NCBI GenBank assembly: GCA_036897525.1
Contig: JAYMTJ010000042.1
Coordinates: forward strand, 24,348 to 88,347
Length of the DNA stretch: 64,000 bases
Origin: Pelargonium x hortorum
Lineage: Eukaryota > Streptophyta > Magnoliopsida > Geraniales > Geraniaceae
Direction: 5' to 3'
Below are positions 1-7,795 of this stretch, piece after piece; the stretch's first letter is position 1, and every line of letters begins with the position of its first letter. The notes under the pieces were generated by a model. The model did no database searches. It was not told where the DNA came from and was given only the letters and a program-made list of their open reading frames with translations. A program made the position numbers and the translations under genes.

Positions 1-748
1 TTAATTGAAACAAAGGTAAGAATATTAAGAAGACTCCTTAAATAGGAAAGACTGACCAGTCAAAGAAAAGCTAGGTCAAAGCTTTTCACGAGCTTACTTT
101 CTTCTATCTAGAATGTCATTTTTTTATAGTTTAGGTACCTTTTCATTTTGAATCTTTCTCCATCCGGCCTAGAGCCAACCTTTCTTTTGAAGGACTTTAG
201 ACAGCTCAATCAGGAAGTCAGAGGTGCGAAGCCCTTTCATGGAAGACATCCCAGTATCCAACTCCCATTAAGTGGCGCGGAAAAGCTATCCATTTACTAG
301 AACAGGCAACTACTTAACCAAGCACTTTCCTTTAGAAGCGTAGAAGCTAAGAAACCTGATTAGGCCTGAAAGTCAAAAAGGCTCCTGTTACTGTCTAGAA
401 GAAGGTCTTTGATCTGCAGTTTAGATACCCACGAACCTACCCGAGAGGCTCCCTTTATAGTATAGTAGTAGAAAGACTTTCAAAAAGAAAAGAAGGAAAG
501 AATAGAACAAGAGAGACAATATAAGAATAAGAAGAAGAGAAGAAAACTCAAAACAGTCAATATCTTTCTTTCCTTGGGAAATCAAGACACTAAAGAAAAG
601 AAGAAGAAAGAGAGAATCCAATAGCAAACAAGAACCCAAAGAACAAGAAGAAAAGAAAGAGAAAGACAATAGCAGAATACCAAAGAGCAAGCAAACAAGA
701 AGATTGAGACCAGCTTTCTTGGTTGTCCGAGACCCATTTATACGAGTT
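1..748. other. non-coding, with a purine-rich tract
   Basis: No gene is visible. From about 470 to 710 the plus strand is almost entirely A and G, with AAGAAGAAG-type runs. The minus strand is therefore a Leu/Ser/Phe-rich open frame that is a by-product of composition. The tract lies directly upstream of repeat copy A. Confidence 0.6.
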
Positions 749-1045
749 TGATAGGGTTTTCCGGGATCGACACTTTTATTGGGTTTACTATAAGGCCAGC
801 ATAACTTTTCGGAATTGAAAGAGGTTTTGTTAGCTAAAATGGGTTTGAGACTTTTTCTCGTAGTCGAAATCTGACATGCTGAAAACCCGAGGTCCCCAAC
901 AGAAGTACTTGATTTTAGACCGAATTTTGAAGAAAAGTTTCGTTTTGTATAGCGAGAAAAAAAAGCTTACAAAAAGACCTTTGACCAAGGTGAAAGAAAT
1001 TGAAGAATTCCGTTTTGCATAGCAGGAAAAGCTTGTACTTTTTAA
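749..1045 (+). repeat. 300-bp dispersed repeat, copy A
   Basis: First of five diverged copies of one repeat. Diagnostic blocks are a TTTTCCGGGATCGA start, GTTAGCTAAAATGGGTTT, and two CGTTTTGYATAGC boxes at about 941 and 1011, which form an internal duplication about 70 bp apart. Copies B, C and E show the same internal duplication; D has one box. No open frame is shared among copies, so this looks like non-coding repeat DNA. Confidence 0.75.
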
Positions 1046-1914
1046 AAGAGAGTACTTTTGGGAAGACCCGTTTCTCGCCCCTCTTTTCGAATTGCTTACA
1101 ACTTTTTTCTTACTTTAGCCTGTAAACTACTCAATTCTCTTAACCGGGAAATCTCTCTCCTTTTTCTCTTTTCACTTCAATTTTAGGAAATCTAGGTACT
1201 GACAATCAAAGGAAACCCCCGAAACCTGCTCCACAAAACTAGCCAAACTTCAAACTAGAAGGGATAGCTTTTCTAAATGAAATAGAAACCTTACTTCGTA
1301 CTCTTCATACTAAGAAACCTACAAAAGAGCCCTGCTGCGCCTGACTCCTTTGACTTTGATCGATCAACCCTTGACCTATCTGGGCTCGACCTGGTGGAGC
1401 TATCAGGTTACTCTCTACCTTCTTTCTTATCGACCTACTTACGCACTCTCTTTAGTGTTTAGAGCTCTTCGACTAGACACTTTACTAAGCTACCCCTACT
1501 ATTCATTCCTATCCCTACTCTGTACGGCTTACAATTCAATTCAAATACTCAAAACCCTTTTGTTAGAAGCTTGCTTTTACCAGGCTGCAGGATTCCTTAG
1601 AAAGACTCTGAACTTGCCCCAACCTATTCTAAAAGAAAACCTTGAATTCTCTGCCTCCAACCCCTTCTCACCCTCCAGTCTGTAAATACAAGATTGACTA
1701 TCATAGCATAGGAAACAGGAATGAAAAAGTCCTACAACCCAGCACGCATTATCAGCCAGGATTCCCCATAGCCCATCAAACTTCCTACTTGGTGACTTGG
1801 ATTTCTCCCTTGCTTACAGCTCTCAATATACAAAGGAATCCCTTATTCTATCAAATTCTATCAAAACTGAGATTCTAACTCAATCTAAAAGGGGCTAAGC
1901 CTACCCCAAACGCA
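1046..1914. other. spacer between repeat copies A and B
   Basis: Pyrimidine-rich DNA. It contains fragments that recur after other repeat copies, for example CGAATTGCTTAC near 1089 (compare 4310 and 5935) and a GGGAAATCTCTC block near 1147 (compare GGGAAAGATCTC near 4043). This suggests that the repeating unit is longer than 300 bp. No gene is supported. Confidence 0.5.
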
Positions 1915-2234
1915 GGGTTTCCTCGATTTCTTCGTTTTTCTTACTTTATAATATCAGGCTGGTAGACTTTTCTGAAAAGAAAGGCCCGTCCTATAAGCAA
2001 AACAGGCTTGATAGATTTGAGGGGGTTTGAAATTGAACAAGTCAAAAATGAAGCATTACCTAGGAGAAAGCCCTGAAATTAGGCCTCTTTTTTTAGAAAA
2101 GTGACGTTTTGTATACAAGCAAAACCTATCAAACTCAATCTCCCTTGGAGAGGGACTTCGGAGAAAAAGAAAATTCCGTTTTGTATATACGCAAAAGTGA
2201 GTCCTTTTTCAGTCATTTTAGAAAATCTAGGTAC
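1915..2234 (+). repeat. 300-bp dispersed repeat, copy B
   Basis: Second copy. It shares GTAGACTTTTCTGAAAAG, CCTAGGAGAAAGCCCTGAAAT (nearly identical in copy E), and two GTTTTGTATA boxes at about 2105 and 2177. An AAATGAAGCATTACCT block inside it also occurs at 6067-6081, outside the repeat. Confidence 0.75.
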
Positions 2235-3239
2235 TTTCTTTCCTATTTGACCTCGAATCCCGATAAACAAAACGTCCCTATCACTTCATATATCTAAAGA
2301 GTCCCTGTCTCATGAAACAGCTAACCTCTATCTAGATCTCAAACCCCAAAAATCTCGCTATCTTGTGAAACAGGCCCGCCACAAAAGCGACTGGCTGCAG
2401 GAAAAGCCTGGCCCTTTTCACATTCGAAAGGGTTTTCTCAAAAAGCTCACTCCTTACTGAAAGGTATCGAAGAGAAGTTGACTTTAGAAAAAAGGCTCTA
2501 GTTACTAGAAACTCTTGCTTTTTACCGAGGGTGTATCTATCCGCTTTATCAGGCTCTTCTTTCCCTTCAAAGTTTCAAAGTCTAGGCTGGATGCATATAC
2601 AGTGACAAGTTCTCCCTATCCTATTCTTGTTCTTGCTACTCCTCCTAATCCCAAACAAGACAGGTTTCTAAAAGACAGAATACCACGAAACCAGCATAAC
2701 ATAAAAAGCAACCCCTCCCTTCAAGAAAGAGAGTACTAAAGCCAAAGCTCATTATCATAAAAAGTTGACCGAACAGAAGTGACTGAATCCCATTTCTCTT
2801 GAGTTTAGGAGTCCGGTATCTCCCTACTATCCGCCCTATTTCACATCCAAATTGACCTTTTTTCTTTAGGAATTTCCGTATCTTTCTTTTATAGAATAGA
2901 GATTCCTTTTAGTTAGCTAGATCCAGAATAGACAAATCAATCAGAGGCAAAACCAAGACTCAACTAGGAATGAATCGAAAAAGCTATCCCAACCGTACCT
3001 TCTATAAGCAAGCTTACCTTATTGAGAAAGCCTGTAGAATCCTTGATCTTATCTAAACTGGAACGCAGCAAAGGTTTCTTCTAGAAAAGAAGCAAGAAAA
3101 GTTGATAGGATAGAAGCTTTTTCATCAAGAAACAAAATGAGGTAATGCAATTCACAAGAAAGAAAACAAGTTTCCCAGTATATAGGACATTTCTACTCTA
3201 CATACAGGAGATAACAGTATCTGCTATGTCTTGATCTTC
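2235..3239. other. non-coding spacer between repeat copies B and C
   Basis: No gene, RNA or long repeat is supported. It is pyrimidine-rich at the start and purine-richer towards the end. Confidence 0.45.
3141..3152 (+). repeat. GGTAATGYAATT 12-mer
   Basis: Exact GGTAATGCAATT. One of seven full-length copies of this motif between 3.1 and 7.4 kb. Confidence 0.6.
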
Positions 3240-3322
3240 TATATAGGATAGGATAAAAAGAAAGCAAAGAAAGAAAACAAGATAAGAATAGGTAACAAAG
3301 AGAAGCAACCCGTAGAGGGCAG

Positions 3323-3336
3323 CCTCGCGCGCGTAC
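3323..3336 (+). repeat. CCTCGCGCGCGTAC motif, copy 1
   Basis: A GC-only core in AT-rich DNA. The same 14 bases occur again at 4566-4579, and a related GCGCATCGCGCGAGG lies at 61570-61584 in the opposite sense. Confidence 0.6.
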
Positions 3337-3486
3337 TTTCATTAGATTAGAGGAGTTCCTTAGTTTGAATATGAATAAGAGAAGAGAAAGACCAAGATAA
3401 AGAGAGTGGGAGAATAAGAAAAAGAAGAGGTATCGCAGATAAGAATGAAATAAGACAAAGACATAAAGACAGAATAAAAAAAGGAA

Positions 3487-3498
3487 GGTAATGTAATT
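3487..3498 (+). repeat. GGTAATGYAATT 12-mer
   Basis: Exact GGTAATGTAATT, seven-copy family. Confidence 0.6.
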
Positions 3499-3513
3499 AG
3501 CTTGGAAAGAGAA

Positions 3514-3543
3514 GTGCTGCTATTGGACTAAAAGAAGAAGAAG
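3514..3543 (+). repeat. TGCTGCTATTGGACTA direct repeat, copy 1
   Basis: This block, followed by AAAGAAGAAGAA, recurs at 4514-4544, close to 1000 bp downstream. Repeat copies C and D follow each of them at 3608 and 4595. The two together indicate a duplicated unit of roughly 1 kb. A shorter fragment, GCTGCTATTGGA, is at 4491. Confidence 0.75.
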
Positions 3544-3607
3544 AAAACAAGAAGAGGAAAGAAGAAGATAGAAGACAAAAAGGAATCCCCTAAGAGTAGA
3601 AGAGAGC

Positions 3608-3905
3608 CTTTCCTCGATTTAGACCTGTTTTGCTTGGTTTGACGTGTATAGCGAGTAGACTTTTTTCAGAATGGAAGACTTTTCCTTTAGTCAAATCGGG
3701 TTTCTTACTTTTCTCGTAGGTGAAAATTGAACAAGAATTTTTTAGGCGTTCCCTAGGAGAAAGGCCTTTTTTGGGTCCAATTTTGACGAAAAGTTGCGTT
3801 TTGTATAGCGAGGAAAGCTCTCAAATTAGCATTTGCCTTGGAGAACTACTTTGAAGAATTTGAAAATTCCATTTTGTATAGATGGAAAACCTTGTACTTT
3901 TTTGT
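3608..3905 (+). repeat. 300-bp dispersed repeat, copy C
   Basis: Third copy. Two GTTTTGTATAG-type boxes lie at about 3797 and 3869. The second is framed by TTCCAT and ATGGAA, giving a 6-bp hairpin around TTTGTATAG. GTAGACTTTTTTCAG and TTCCCTAGGAGAAAGGCC tie it to copies B, D and E. Confidence 0.78.
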
Positions 3906-4513
3906 TCAAACCCCAGGCTCAGCTCTCCTCAAAAAACCTTTAGCATTGATTTCTAATGTATTTGTAATCCCCTGCTTTGTAGCTATGTACCTCAGTCCTT
4001 AGTACTTTATCTTAACAATCCCTACTTTTCACCCGAAAACTGGGAAAGATCTCTCCTTACTTTCCTTCCTTGTCATTCAAAACCTTTTAGAGCAAGGAAA
4101 AAAGAAAAACCAAACTTTATAGCACTCCCACTTTACTTTAGCTTATCCGCTTTCAAGTAGAACCCGAGAAACAAGCAACTCCTCAAACTCAAGAATTTCC
4201 TGTCAATAAAGAGAAAGAGACCAGGAATACAGATTAGATAGAATCACACTCAAGTTTATACTGTCTGCTGTTCGGGTACCCGTTTTGCGCCTCTTTTATC
4301 ATATCAATTAGAATTGCTTACTTTATTATAGAATATAGAATAGATAAGATATTAGCTCTTTTTTAGCTAGACCCCCTTTGAAAGCCCCCCTTAGAAAACT
4401 GACAACAGAAACTCCAGTGATGTCAAACACCTCTTGCACTAAATCTAAGTACAGGTAAATAGAGAAAGAAGGAAAAACAATCTTGATAGCGCTGCTATTG
4501 GATTACCTATCAA

Positions 4514-4544
4514 CTGCTGCTATTGGACTAAAAGAAGAAGAAAG
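4514..4544 (+). repeat. TGCTGCTATTGGACTA direct repeat, copy 2
   Basis: Partner of 3514-3543. It marks the start of the second 1-kb unit. Confidence 0.75.
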
Positions 4545-4564
4545 GCGACGAAGTCGGCAAGCTT

Positions 4565-4580
4565 ACCTCGCGCGCGTACC
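4565..4580 (+). repeat. CCTCGCGCGCGTAC motif, copy 2
   Basis: Same core as 3323-3336. It lies between the direct repeat at 4514 and repeat copy D. Confidence 0.6.
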
Positions 4581-4594
4581 TTACTATAGCTATA

Positions 4595-4860
4595 GTGTTT
4601 TCCAGGATCGATTTGACGCTTTTTATAGGTTTTGCTTGGTTTTGCGTATATAGCCAGTAGACTTTTTTCAAAAAGGAATCCGGGTTGTTAGCTAAAATTG
4701 GGTTTCTTCATTTTACCATAGTTGAAATTTGAACAAGCAGAAAGAAAGAAAACAAGCAAGCTTGCCTTACTTTACTAAGGAAATTAGGCCTGTTTTTTAA
4801 GAAAAGTTCCGTTTTGTATAGATGGAAAACCTTGCACTTTTTCAGTCATTTTAGGAAATC
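4595..4860 (+). repeat. 300-bp dispersed repeat, copy D
   Basis: Fourth copy and the shortest. It carries TTTTCCAGGATCGATTTGACG (start like copy A) and GTAGACTTTTTTCAAAAAGG, but only one CCGTTTTGTATAG box (about 4809), so one half of the internal duplication is missing. It ends with TTTTCAGTCATTTTAGGAAAT, as in copy B. Confidence 0.75.
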
Positions 4861-4952
4861 CCTTCCGCTTTTTTATACTCCATACTCGAAAGCCTCAAAA
4901 CTATAGCTGCTGCATCTGAGTTGGTTGACTTTATTGACAGATCGACTTCTTT

Positions 4953-4964
4953 AATTACATTACC
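4953..4964 (-). repeat. GGTAATGYAATT 12-mer
   Basis: AATTACATTACC on the plus strand, so inverted relative to most copies. Confidence 0.6.
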
Positions 4965-5110
4965 TGGTCTCTATCTTGAGGGCCCACTCATAGCTATAAT
5001 GTATGTAATGTAATTCACTCTTCTCAAAATGAACCTGCTGCACAATTCTTTAGAAAGAGAACTAGGGCTCTTTCAACGGAATATACAAACTTTGAGAAGG
5101 TGCGAAGCAA

Positions 5111-5122
5111 GGTAATGCAATT
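5111..5122 (+). repeat. GGTAATGYAATT 12-mer
   Basis: Exact GGTAATGCAATT. Confidence 0.6.
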
Positions 5123-5286
5123 CTTCTTTCCAGAATTGACTTCTTTGCTCAATAACCAATCCCAATAAACGAACTCACCCTCTTTTGACTATCTCAAACT
5201 TCGTTTTCCTTGTCGACTCATCAGTAGCCTAGTACCTGACAGCAAAGAAGTCCTTTGACCCAAAAAGCCCTCTTTCTTTTACTACA

Positions 5287-5298
5287 GGTAATGCAATT
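5287..5298 (+). repeat. GGTAATGYAATT 12-mer
   Basis: Exact GGTAATGCAATT, about 55 bp before repeat copy E. Confidence 0.6.
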
Positions 5299-5340
5299 AA
5301 TGAATTAAGAAGATTGAAGAGGAGTTTCTTAGACTTTTTT

Positions 5341-5698
5341 ATTGATTTGACATATAGCTAGACTCATTTTTCTAAAACCCAATCCATTTCATTAGCTAAA
5401 TTCGGTTTGATAGGTTTTCCATGTATAGCCGGTAGACTTTTTCGAAAAGATATGGGACTCCTATAAACAAAAGTGGGTTGATAGATTTGACAGTGGTTGA
5501 AATCTGTACAAGATTTTTTAGGCATTCCCTAGGAGAAAGCCCTGAAATGAGGTCTGTTTTTCGAGAAAAAAGCAGCCACGTATAATAGCAAAACCTATCA
5601 AAGTGCATTTACCAAGGGACGAGGCTCAAACAAAAAGAAAAATTCCATTTTGTATAGTAGTCAAACTCAGGCTTTTGAGTCATTTTGAATTAGGAAAT
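5341..5698 (+). repeat. 300-bp dispersed repeat, copy E
   Basis: Fifth and longest copy. It contains CATTAGCTAAATTCGGTTT (as in A and D), GGTAGACTTTTTCGAAAAG, CCCTAGGAGAAAGCCCTGAAAT (as in B), and two boxes at about 5575 and 5645. A roughly 40-bp internal segment has no counterpart in C and D. Confidence 0.75.
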
Positions 5699-6780
5699 TG
5701 ACCTCCCATTCCAGAATTGACTCCACTACTCGTTAATCAGTCCCAGCAAACCTACTCCTATATCCCTAACTTGCTTAAATAAGCTAGCCCAAAAAAAGCC
5801 AATAAAACCAGGAATCTAGACGAAAACGAATCCTGCCAAACAAAAGAGAGACCCAGCATGCATGTCAAGCCTCTTCTGTTTATGTACCAAGTGTTTACCT
5901 ATTCAACACGCTTACCTCCAATTTGTATCCATTTGAATTGCTTACTTTTCATTTTGAGAGAATTAGCTGCTTTTTTACTAGTCCTTTTGATCTTATCTTA
6001 TAAACTCCCTGCTTACAAAAACGCCTGTCTGGGGAATCCCAGAGAGCACTCAAACAACAAAGCAGAAATGAAGCATTACCTTTCTTTATCAATTTAGACC
6101 TTTCGAATTTCAATACCTATCTTCGATACCTTCTTTCATTTCTCCTTTAGAACTCTTTCATTACTGAAATTCTACAATTCTATCTAACCCTATAACCGGG
6201 CTAAGCCTACCAAGCCGCTTCTTTTTCCATTAGATCTATCTCGTTATCAGGCTTTTGAGAATATCCTGTAGAAAACTAACAGCGCCCGGGAAAACTCTCG
6301 AGACTTGATACTAAAGAATCCTGGATGAAAGAGTTCTCTGTGACCAAACCTACTGCACGACTTTCCTTAAAATGAGAACTGGAACACTTTCAAACTAGGA
6401 AAGATACTGACTTTCATAGTAGACTTCATTAATTACATTACCTTTCTTTTGACTTCTTTTTCTTATAGTTATAGCCTATTCGTGACACTTCAATCTTCAA
6501 TTAGTTCAAACCTAGGAGCAACCTTCAACCCATTCACACTAGGAAATCCCAAGACCTACTCTTCTAAGAAATCAAACCCCTCTCTCATATTGCTAGATCT
6601 GAAATAGAAAGGTGTAACTTACCAACAATGAATCAATCACTTAGGTAAAGAGACTTTGTGAAATGCCTGATTCTATAAAAAGGGAACTCCTAAGTAGCCA
6701 AAAAGGGTTCAATCCTAACGAAATGTAAGGGTTCGAGCCAGTTCATTTCAATTGTAACTGTAGCAGTTTAGCTTCCTTTT
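5699..6780. other. non-coding spacer
   Basis: Continuation of the repeat-related DNA up to about 6.1 kb, including AAATGAAGCATTACCT shared with copy B, then unrelated sequence. No gene is supported. Confidence 0.45.
6431..6442 (-). repeat. GGTAATGYAATT 12-mer
   Basis: AATTACATTACC on the plus strand. Confidence 0.6.
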
Positions 6781-6900
6781 TAAGGCTTCTTCAATGTCTT
6801 ATGTGTTTATCAATAAGGAAGATGGTGCCCTAGTAGCGTCTTGATAGTATCCCATTTACCGAGTCAACTCTGAGTTTAGGAGGTTATACGTATAGTACTA
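6781..6900 (-). promoter_or_regulatory. leader element copy R1 (structured)
   Basis: Minus-strand copy of the window's conserved leader. In 5' to 3' order on the minus strand: AACTCAGAGTT hairpin, CTCGGTAAA box, CTAGGGC (in place of CTAAGGC), then a stem-loop with arms TCTTC/GAAGA (6788-6792 and 6818-6822) and loop motif TTGATAAACACATA. The open frame at 6876-7196 ends inside its 5' edge. In the leader reading frame the start position is ATA and codon 7 is TAG, so any encoded peptide would be broken. Confidence 0.7.
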
Positions 6901-7196
6901 AATTGGGGAAGCATTGATAACATACCTACCAACACCTGCGGAATCTGCTGATACTGATTCTGACCTAGCTGGCTTATTTGACTTTGACTGACTTGGCTTA
7001 ATGGATTCTGAGCTAACCGACCTAGTTGCCTCTTCTTAATATTCATCTTTGTCTTACTTGCTAGACTTGTACCTGCACCTATACCTCCTCTTATTATAGC
7101 TACACCTGCAGCTAGGATCTGACCTGTCTTCGAATCTATCTTCGATACCTGTACTTGCCTTATGTATCTGGATTTGATTGAGAGTAGTGATAGTAC
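6876..7196 (-). pseudogene. coding-like relic, small hydrophobic protein
   Basis: The frame is open for 106 codons between two TAA stops but has no ATG until residue 51, so an intact gene would be only 56 residues (6876-7046). The translation holds a Gly/Ala/Ile-rich hydrophobic run (ILAAGVAIIRGGIGAG), then a basic stretch (KTKMNIKKRQ), then a Gln/Ser-rich tail, and ends with VLVGMLSMLPQ. The hydrophobic run followed by basic residues matches the layout of the frames at 42259, 42689, 51017 and 7536. It lies between leader copies R2 (upstream) and R1 (overlapping its stop). A weak resemblance to ATP synthase subunit c is not convincing. Lack of a start and a likely frame change near 7150 suggest decay. 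Confidence 0.3.
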
Positions 7197-7289
7197 TTAG
7201 ACCCCCTTCTTCTTGTAGCAGCCCCGCTGTCTTCTTGTTGTTTGTAACTAGTTATAGATAGATGCTAGTTCTTATCTTGATTCTAGGGG

Positions 7290-7386
7290 ATATCCTTCTT
7301 TGTCTTACTTGTTTATCGTTATAGAAGAGAGTTCCTAGGAGAAGCCGTATAGAGAGTCTACCTTACCGACTGCAGCAACGCGGAGG
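7290..7386 (-). promoter_or_regulatory. leader element copy R2 (structured)
   Basis: Minus strand: CAGTCGGTAAGG box, CCTAGGAA, then stem arms CTTCT/AGAAG (7295-7299 and 7323-7327) around AACGATAAACAAGTAAG. The frame through the loop reads LFYNDKQVRQRRISPR, close to LFNDKIQRTRVIIPER in the frame at 51017. No start codon remains at the position where other copies have ATG. Confidence 0.7.
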
Positions 7387-7396
7387 TAATGTAATT
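7385..7396 (+). repeat. GGTAATGYAATT 12-mer
   Basis: Exact GGTAATGTAATT, abutting leader copy R2. Confidence 0.6.
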
Positions 7397-7535
7397 AAGA
7401 TAGTGAAGTGGGCATATATACGCTATAACACAACCTCTTCTTTCGAATCTATCTGAGATACCTGTTACTGATACTGACTTTGTCTTTGACTTCTTTCTTT
7501 GTTTTCTTCTCATTCATTGGTTTAGACTCTGTAAT

Positions 7536-7709
7536 TTACCTTTGTTGCTCCGCACCTTCTTCTTTTTTCTTCTTTAGAATTGGTTTTTTGGGATTAAGAT
7601 GATAAGATATAAAGCGAGGGAACAAGAAAAAGAGTAAGAGGACGAATAGGCGTATATCTAATAGGTACAAGTAGGTAGGTTTTTGTTTATGTTCTTTAGC
7701 TTCTTCCAC
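7536..7709 (-). CDS. hypothetical small single-pass membrane protein
   Basis: A 57-codon frame with a GTG start inside leader copy R3. Residues 1-12 are charged (VEEAKEHKQKP). Residues about 13-34 form one hydrophobic segment (LFVLLLFFLF core). Residues 39-57 are Lys/Glu-rich, including KKPILKKKKEEG. The hydrophobic run followed by a PKKPILK stretch parallels GFLLLLFYSL then PGKSILEP in the 117-residue frame at 42259. There is no ATG, the frame differs from the one that starts at the leader's own GTG (7765, 35 codons), and no relative is known to me. It may equally be an accidental open frame in repeat DNA. Confidence 0.25.
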   Translation of the reverse strand: MEEAKEHKQKPTYLYLLDIRLFVLLLFFLFPRFISYHLNPKKPILKKKKEEGAEQQR

Positions 7710-7795
7710 GCGCTATGTAGTCCATAGGGAAGTGAAAGCCTTATAAAGTCTAAGAATACGTTCACCTTACCGGCTGTAGCGATAGCGGAGTAAAT
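7681..7795 (-). promoter_or_regulatory. leader element copy R3 (structured)
   Basis: Minus strand: GCCGGTAAGGTG box (the GTG, 7763-7765, sits where other copies have ATG), TAAGGC, stem arms CTTCC/GGAAG (7703-7707 and 7728-7732). The loop has drifted: TATGGACTACAT replaces the usual ATCGATAAG. R2 and R3 are about 420 bp apart, the same spacing as the 42-kb pair. Both are followed on the minus strand by GGTATC(T/G)CAGATAGATTCGA-like sequence (near 7140 and 7450). Confidence 0.6.

Larger units (their letters stand above)
3240..3600 (+). other. purine-rich tract
   Basis: The plus strand is mostly A and G over about 350 bp, interrupted by a CCTCGCGCGCGTAC block. It sits immediately upstream of repeat copy C, as the 470-710 tract does for copy A. 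No coding potential is seen. Confidence 0.55.
4861..5340. other. spacer between repeat copies D and E
   Basis: It holds four copies of the 12-bp repeat (listed separately, one weaker at 5004-5015) and a CCAGAATTGACTTCTTTGCTC block that recurs in altered form after copy E near 5712. No gene is seen. Confidence 0.5.

Noticed and set aside
421-690. 89-codon minus-strand frame, Leu/Ser/Phe-rich
   Set aside because: It is the complement of a purine-rich tract; the composition explains both the lack of stops and the residue bias.
1350-1685. 111-codon plus-strand frame
   Set aside because: TTG start, no motif, pyrimidine-rich DNA poor in stops, and no relation to the repeat or leader families.
6876-7196. 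Resemblance of ILAAGVAIIRGGIGAG to ATP synthase subunit c
   Set aside because: Only a Gly/Ala-rich hydrophobic run is shared. The second membrane helix with its acidic residue and the conserved loop are absent.
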